A stretch of DNA of 6,716 bases from an uncultured Gammaproteobacteria bacterium (lineage in GTDB: Bacteria > Pseudomonadota > Gammaproteobacteria > Pseudomonadales > DT-91). Shown here in pieces: positions 4,694 to 6,716 of the stretch. How positions within the stretch are numbered: the first letter of the stretch is position 1; every line of letters begins with the position of its first letter. A program made the position numbers and the translations under genes. Under the pieces are notes generated by a model. That model made no database searches. It worked only from the letters and a program-made list of their open reading frames with translations, and was not told the DNA's origin. The DNA lies in contig CAKMZU010000064.1 in the NCBI GenBank assembly GCA_929200485.1, positions 6,301-13,016 of the forward strand. The letters run 5' to 3'.

Positions 4694-6716
4694 ATATTTA
4701 ACAGATGATTTCTTTAGTACTTTAAATAGACTGATGCTGGGTCGACTATGACTGCTATTGCCAATAAATGTCGCAGGATCCACATAGCTGTCGTTATTAA
4801 CTGTCCGTTGCCAGCCAGAAAAATCACTATCGGCACCAGAGCCCTCGTCATCCCATACTTTATATACAGTACTCCAGTTTTCTACATGCTCATTCCTCAC
4901 ACAGGCAACAAAGTCAGTCTCCGGTTGAGGTCCGTTGGTCATAACATCACCAAGACAAGTGAAACCAATAGGGGCGGTGGGACGCCAAACCACACCATCT
5001 TGATCAGCACCAGAACCGGCATCACTCCAAATTCTTGTATAGCCTACAGGGTGAGCAATGTCCTCATGCCCTTCCTTAACACCAAGAAGAACAAAACCTG
5101 AATTTGAATAAGAGCCATGGACTTTGTCTCCAAAAATCAAGTATCCATCGCTTACTTTTGGGCGATAAAACGCGACATCATCATCAGCACCTGATCCAGC
5201 GTCAGTCCATATGCGTGTTGATTCATAAGTTACTTTTAATTCGATTGGCGGTTTGGTTATGGTGACATCAATGTTTGCTTCTTTCATGCTACCGGTTGAA
5301 TGGGTTGCCGTTATTTTTAAAGTAACAGAACTATAAGGGTAATTGTAGGAGTCAATGGAAGAGACTCTGTCGCCATTCACCTCTATCTTGATGCTACTGC
5401 TATGTGAAGCACTCAATGCTTTAAGCTTGGCGATTAATTCAGTTTTATTGTATGTCCCCGGAGCGAATAACCCGAAAATTGTTATGTCGACAGGGTTAGC
5501 TTTAATACTGAAGCCAATGGCTTCAGTTTTAGTAGTTCCATCAGGGTGTGTTGCTTTAATTGATAAATTTGCAGGGCCTACGGAGTAGTTGTGTGAGTCG
5601 ATAGACTGAATAGTTGAACCATTGAGCGTCATCTGAATTTGACTGCCACCAGAAGCCGCGATACCTCTTAGTTTGGATTTTGTATCATCAATCGTATATT
5701 CACCCCAGCTAAATGTGCCATAAATGGTGATTTCCGTTTGTACTGGAGGAGGGGTGACAGTTGTCTCCTTGATGCTTATATTGACTGTTTCAGATTTTAC
5801 TGTACCGTCTGGGTGGGTTGCTTTGATTCCAAGAACGACAGGTCCAGTAGGGTAGTTATGGCTATCAATGGAGTAAATGGTGAAGCCATTTAATGATAAT
5901 AAAATAGTACTGTTATCTGATGCAGCAATATTCTTGAGGTTATTCTTAAATGTAGCAAGTTCATATTCCCCAGGGGCCATTATGCCATAGATCGAGATGT
6001 CTGTTTCTTTCGGCTGGGTAGGTGTATCATCATCACTTAACACATTGACTTGAATTGTTTTTGTGGTTGACCGATTATCATTATCTTTTGCAATTAGGGT
6101 TATAATTGCACTCCCTGGCGAGTAGTTAAATGCATCGATGTCATTAATAGCGACACCATTGATTGCAATAGCGAGAGAGTTTTCTTCATCTACACGCAGC
6201 AATTTCAATTTGAACTTTAGATCCGATATCTTGTATGCACCACTTTCAAATAGTGAGTAAATGACTATTTCAATATTGTTGTTTTCAGTGTCTTTTGTAT
6301 CGTCAGTGTCTTGCTCGACCAATGTAATGGTTTTTGTTTCTTCAAGCGTGGCGCCATTTTTACCTATGACGACATAAGTGAATTCTATTTTACCTGGTTC
6401 ATGATCATAATCATCAATATCATCAATCAGTTGAATATCATCATAGATTGTTAGTTTTGCCCCCTTGGAAACCTCAATTTCATCAAGGGCTTTTTTTAAA
6501 CCTTCGAGTGTGAATTCACCTTTGGGTATATTGTCAATCTCAAGATTTTCTGCTTCATTGTTTTCAATGATGTTGTCCAGGTTGACATTTTCAAAGGCAG
6601 AATTGTCTAAGGATGTCTTTGAGCTGCCTTCATTAGAGGGGGTGGAGGTCGAATCGTCTGCTGGAGGTGGAGCGCAACCAAAGAATATGCATATTGATAG
6701 CAAAATAAGATAACGT
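4685..6716 (-). CDS. Repeat-rich lipoprotein with C-terminal Vps62/DUF946-like domain (5' end outside window)
   Basis: Exported protein of at least 676 residues, not recognised as a named family member. The frame stays open to the right edge, reading R-Y-L-I-L-L-S-I-C-I-F-F-G-C-A-P-P-P. This is the hydrophobic core of a signal peptide ending in lipobox FFGC, so the real start lies beyond 6716. The TTG at 6703 would leave only nine residues before the Cys and no positive charge, and is rejected. Numbering from that TTG: Cys10 is the predicted lipidated residue, and Ala at +2 argues for the outer membrane. Residues 11-57 form a Ser/Asn/Asp/Glu-rich linker. Residues 58-129 look like a diverged repeat and 143-483 hold four clearer ones. 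Residues 487-664 carry three Vps62-like repeats. The tail ends KKSSVKYNN. No enzyme motif is seen. It faces the Rieske gene tail to tail, so the context gives no functional hint. A surface binding or adhesive role is inference only. Confidence 0.85.
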   Translation of the reverse strand, partial: RYLILLSICIFFGCAPPPADDSTSTPSNEGSSKTSLDNSAFENVNLDNIIENNEAENLEIDNIPKGEFTLEGLKKALDEIEVSKGAKLTIYDDIQLIDDIDDYDHEPGKIEFTYVVIGKNGATLEETKTITLVEQDTDDTKDTENNNIEIVIYSLFESGAYKISDLKFKLKLLRVDEENSLAIAINGVAINDIDAFNYSPGSAIITLIAKDNDNRSTTKTIQVNVLSDDDTPTQPKETDISIYGIMAPGEYELATFKNNLKNIAASDNSTILLSLNGFTIYSIDSHNYPTGPVVLGIKATHPDGTVKSETVNISIKETTVTPPPVQTEITIYGTFSWGEYTIDDTKSKLRGIAASGGSQIQMTLNGSTIQSIDSHNYSVGPANLSIKATHPDGTTKTEAIGFSIKANPVDITIFGLFAPGTYNKTELIAKLKALSASHSSSIKIEVNGDRVSSIDSYNYPYSSVTLKITATHSTGSMKEANIDVTITKPPIELKVTYESTRIWTDAGSGADDDVAFYRPKVSDGYLIFGDKVHGSYSNSGFVLLGVKEGHEDIAHPVGYTRIWSDAGSGADQDGVVWRPTAPIGFTCLGDVMTNGPQPETDFVACVRNEHVENWSTVYKVWDDEGSGADSDFSGWQRTVNNDSYVDPATFIGNSSHSRPSISLFKVLKKSSVKYNN
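4712..5218 (-). repeat. Three Vps62/DUF946-like repeats, probable beta-prism head
   Basis: Residues 496-546, 556-604 and 613-664 (from the TTG at 6703) each open with W-x-D-x-G-S-G-A-D: W499, W559 and W617. In the first two this is followed by an aromatic-Arg-Pro (YRP, WRP), then a G-aromatic-x-x-x-G-D turn and a closing V-type strand. The second copy, with GFTCLGDVMTNGPQPE and VACVR, is especially like the Vps62/DUF946 pattern known from fungal and plant proteins. Three pseudo-repeats with this spacing fit a three-sheet beta-prism; the fold is inference. The third copy has lost the RP and GD elements. Confidence 0.7.
5255..6277 (-). repeat. Four tandem ~80-residue repeats in the lipoprotein
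   Basis: Counting from the TTG at 6703, repeats lie at about residues 143-220, 234-312, 323-401 and 405-483 (DNA 6277-6044, 6004-5768, 5737-5501, 5491-5255). The shared pattern is I-x-I-Y/F-G near the start, then G-x-Y and a Lys/Leu-rich probable helix, then NG, SIDSxNY, and a strand ending I-x-ATHPDGTxK. Repeats 2 and 3 are the closest, about 45 of 79 residues identical by hand alignment. Repeat 1 is more diverged and more acidic. A further copy probably spans residues 58-129 (GEFTLEGLKKAL ... DDYDHEPG). Linkers between copies are short and Thr/Pro/Asp-rich. At the DNA level the copies differ substantially, so the duplication is not recent. Confidence 0.85.

Noticed and set aside
4748..5101. 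Plus-strand open frame of 117 codons.
   Set aside because: It is antisense to the well-supported Vps62-like repeats of the lipoprotein, whose repeating pattern proves the minus strand is the coding one.

Overview
The window looks like ordinary chromosomal DNA from a moderately AT-rich gammaproteobacterium, probably free-living and perhaps aquatic. The class is inferred from PpsR and PpsA, which read through long blocks almost like their E. coli counterparts; I cannot name a genus. I see no transposase, integrase, tRNA, rRNA or CRISPR array.

Layout: (1) 34-756 (+), a classical NAD(P)-dependent short-chain dehydrogenase/reductase (SDR). (2) 757-969, a convergent intergenic gap with several inverted repeats and no supported gene. 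(3) 970-1803 (-), ppsR, the bifunctional regulator of PEP synthase. (4) 1804-1931, a 128-bp divergent control region with a perfect 15-nt palindrome and a long imperfect stem-loop in the presumed ppsA leader. (5) 1932-4307 (+), ppsA, phosphoenolpyruvate synthase. (6) 4319-4630 (+), a 103-aa Rieske-type [2Fe-2S] protein, 11 bp downstream of ppsA and probably co-transcribed. (7) 4685 to the right edge (-), a large secreted lipoprotein whose 5' end lies outside the window.

The central module is a gluconeogenic control unit. PpsA makes PEP from pyruvate and ATP. The divergent PpsR switches PpsA off and on by ADP-dependent phosphorylation and Pi-dependent dephosphorylation of a Thr two residues before the catalytic His; that Thr and His are both present. 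The Rieske protein next to ppsA has no obvious role in this reaction.

The least conventional gene is the lipoprotein. After a lipobox and an acidic linker it has four clear tandem repeats of about 80 residues (plus a probable diverged one) that I cannot assign to a known family. It ends in three repeats resembling the eukaryotic Vps62/DUF946 pattern, which suggests a beta-prism head on a repeat stalk at the cell envelope.
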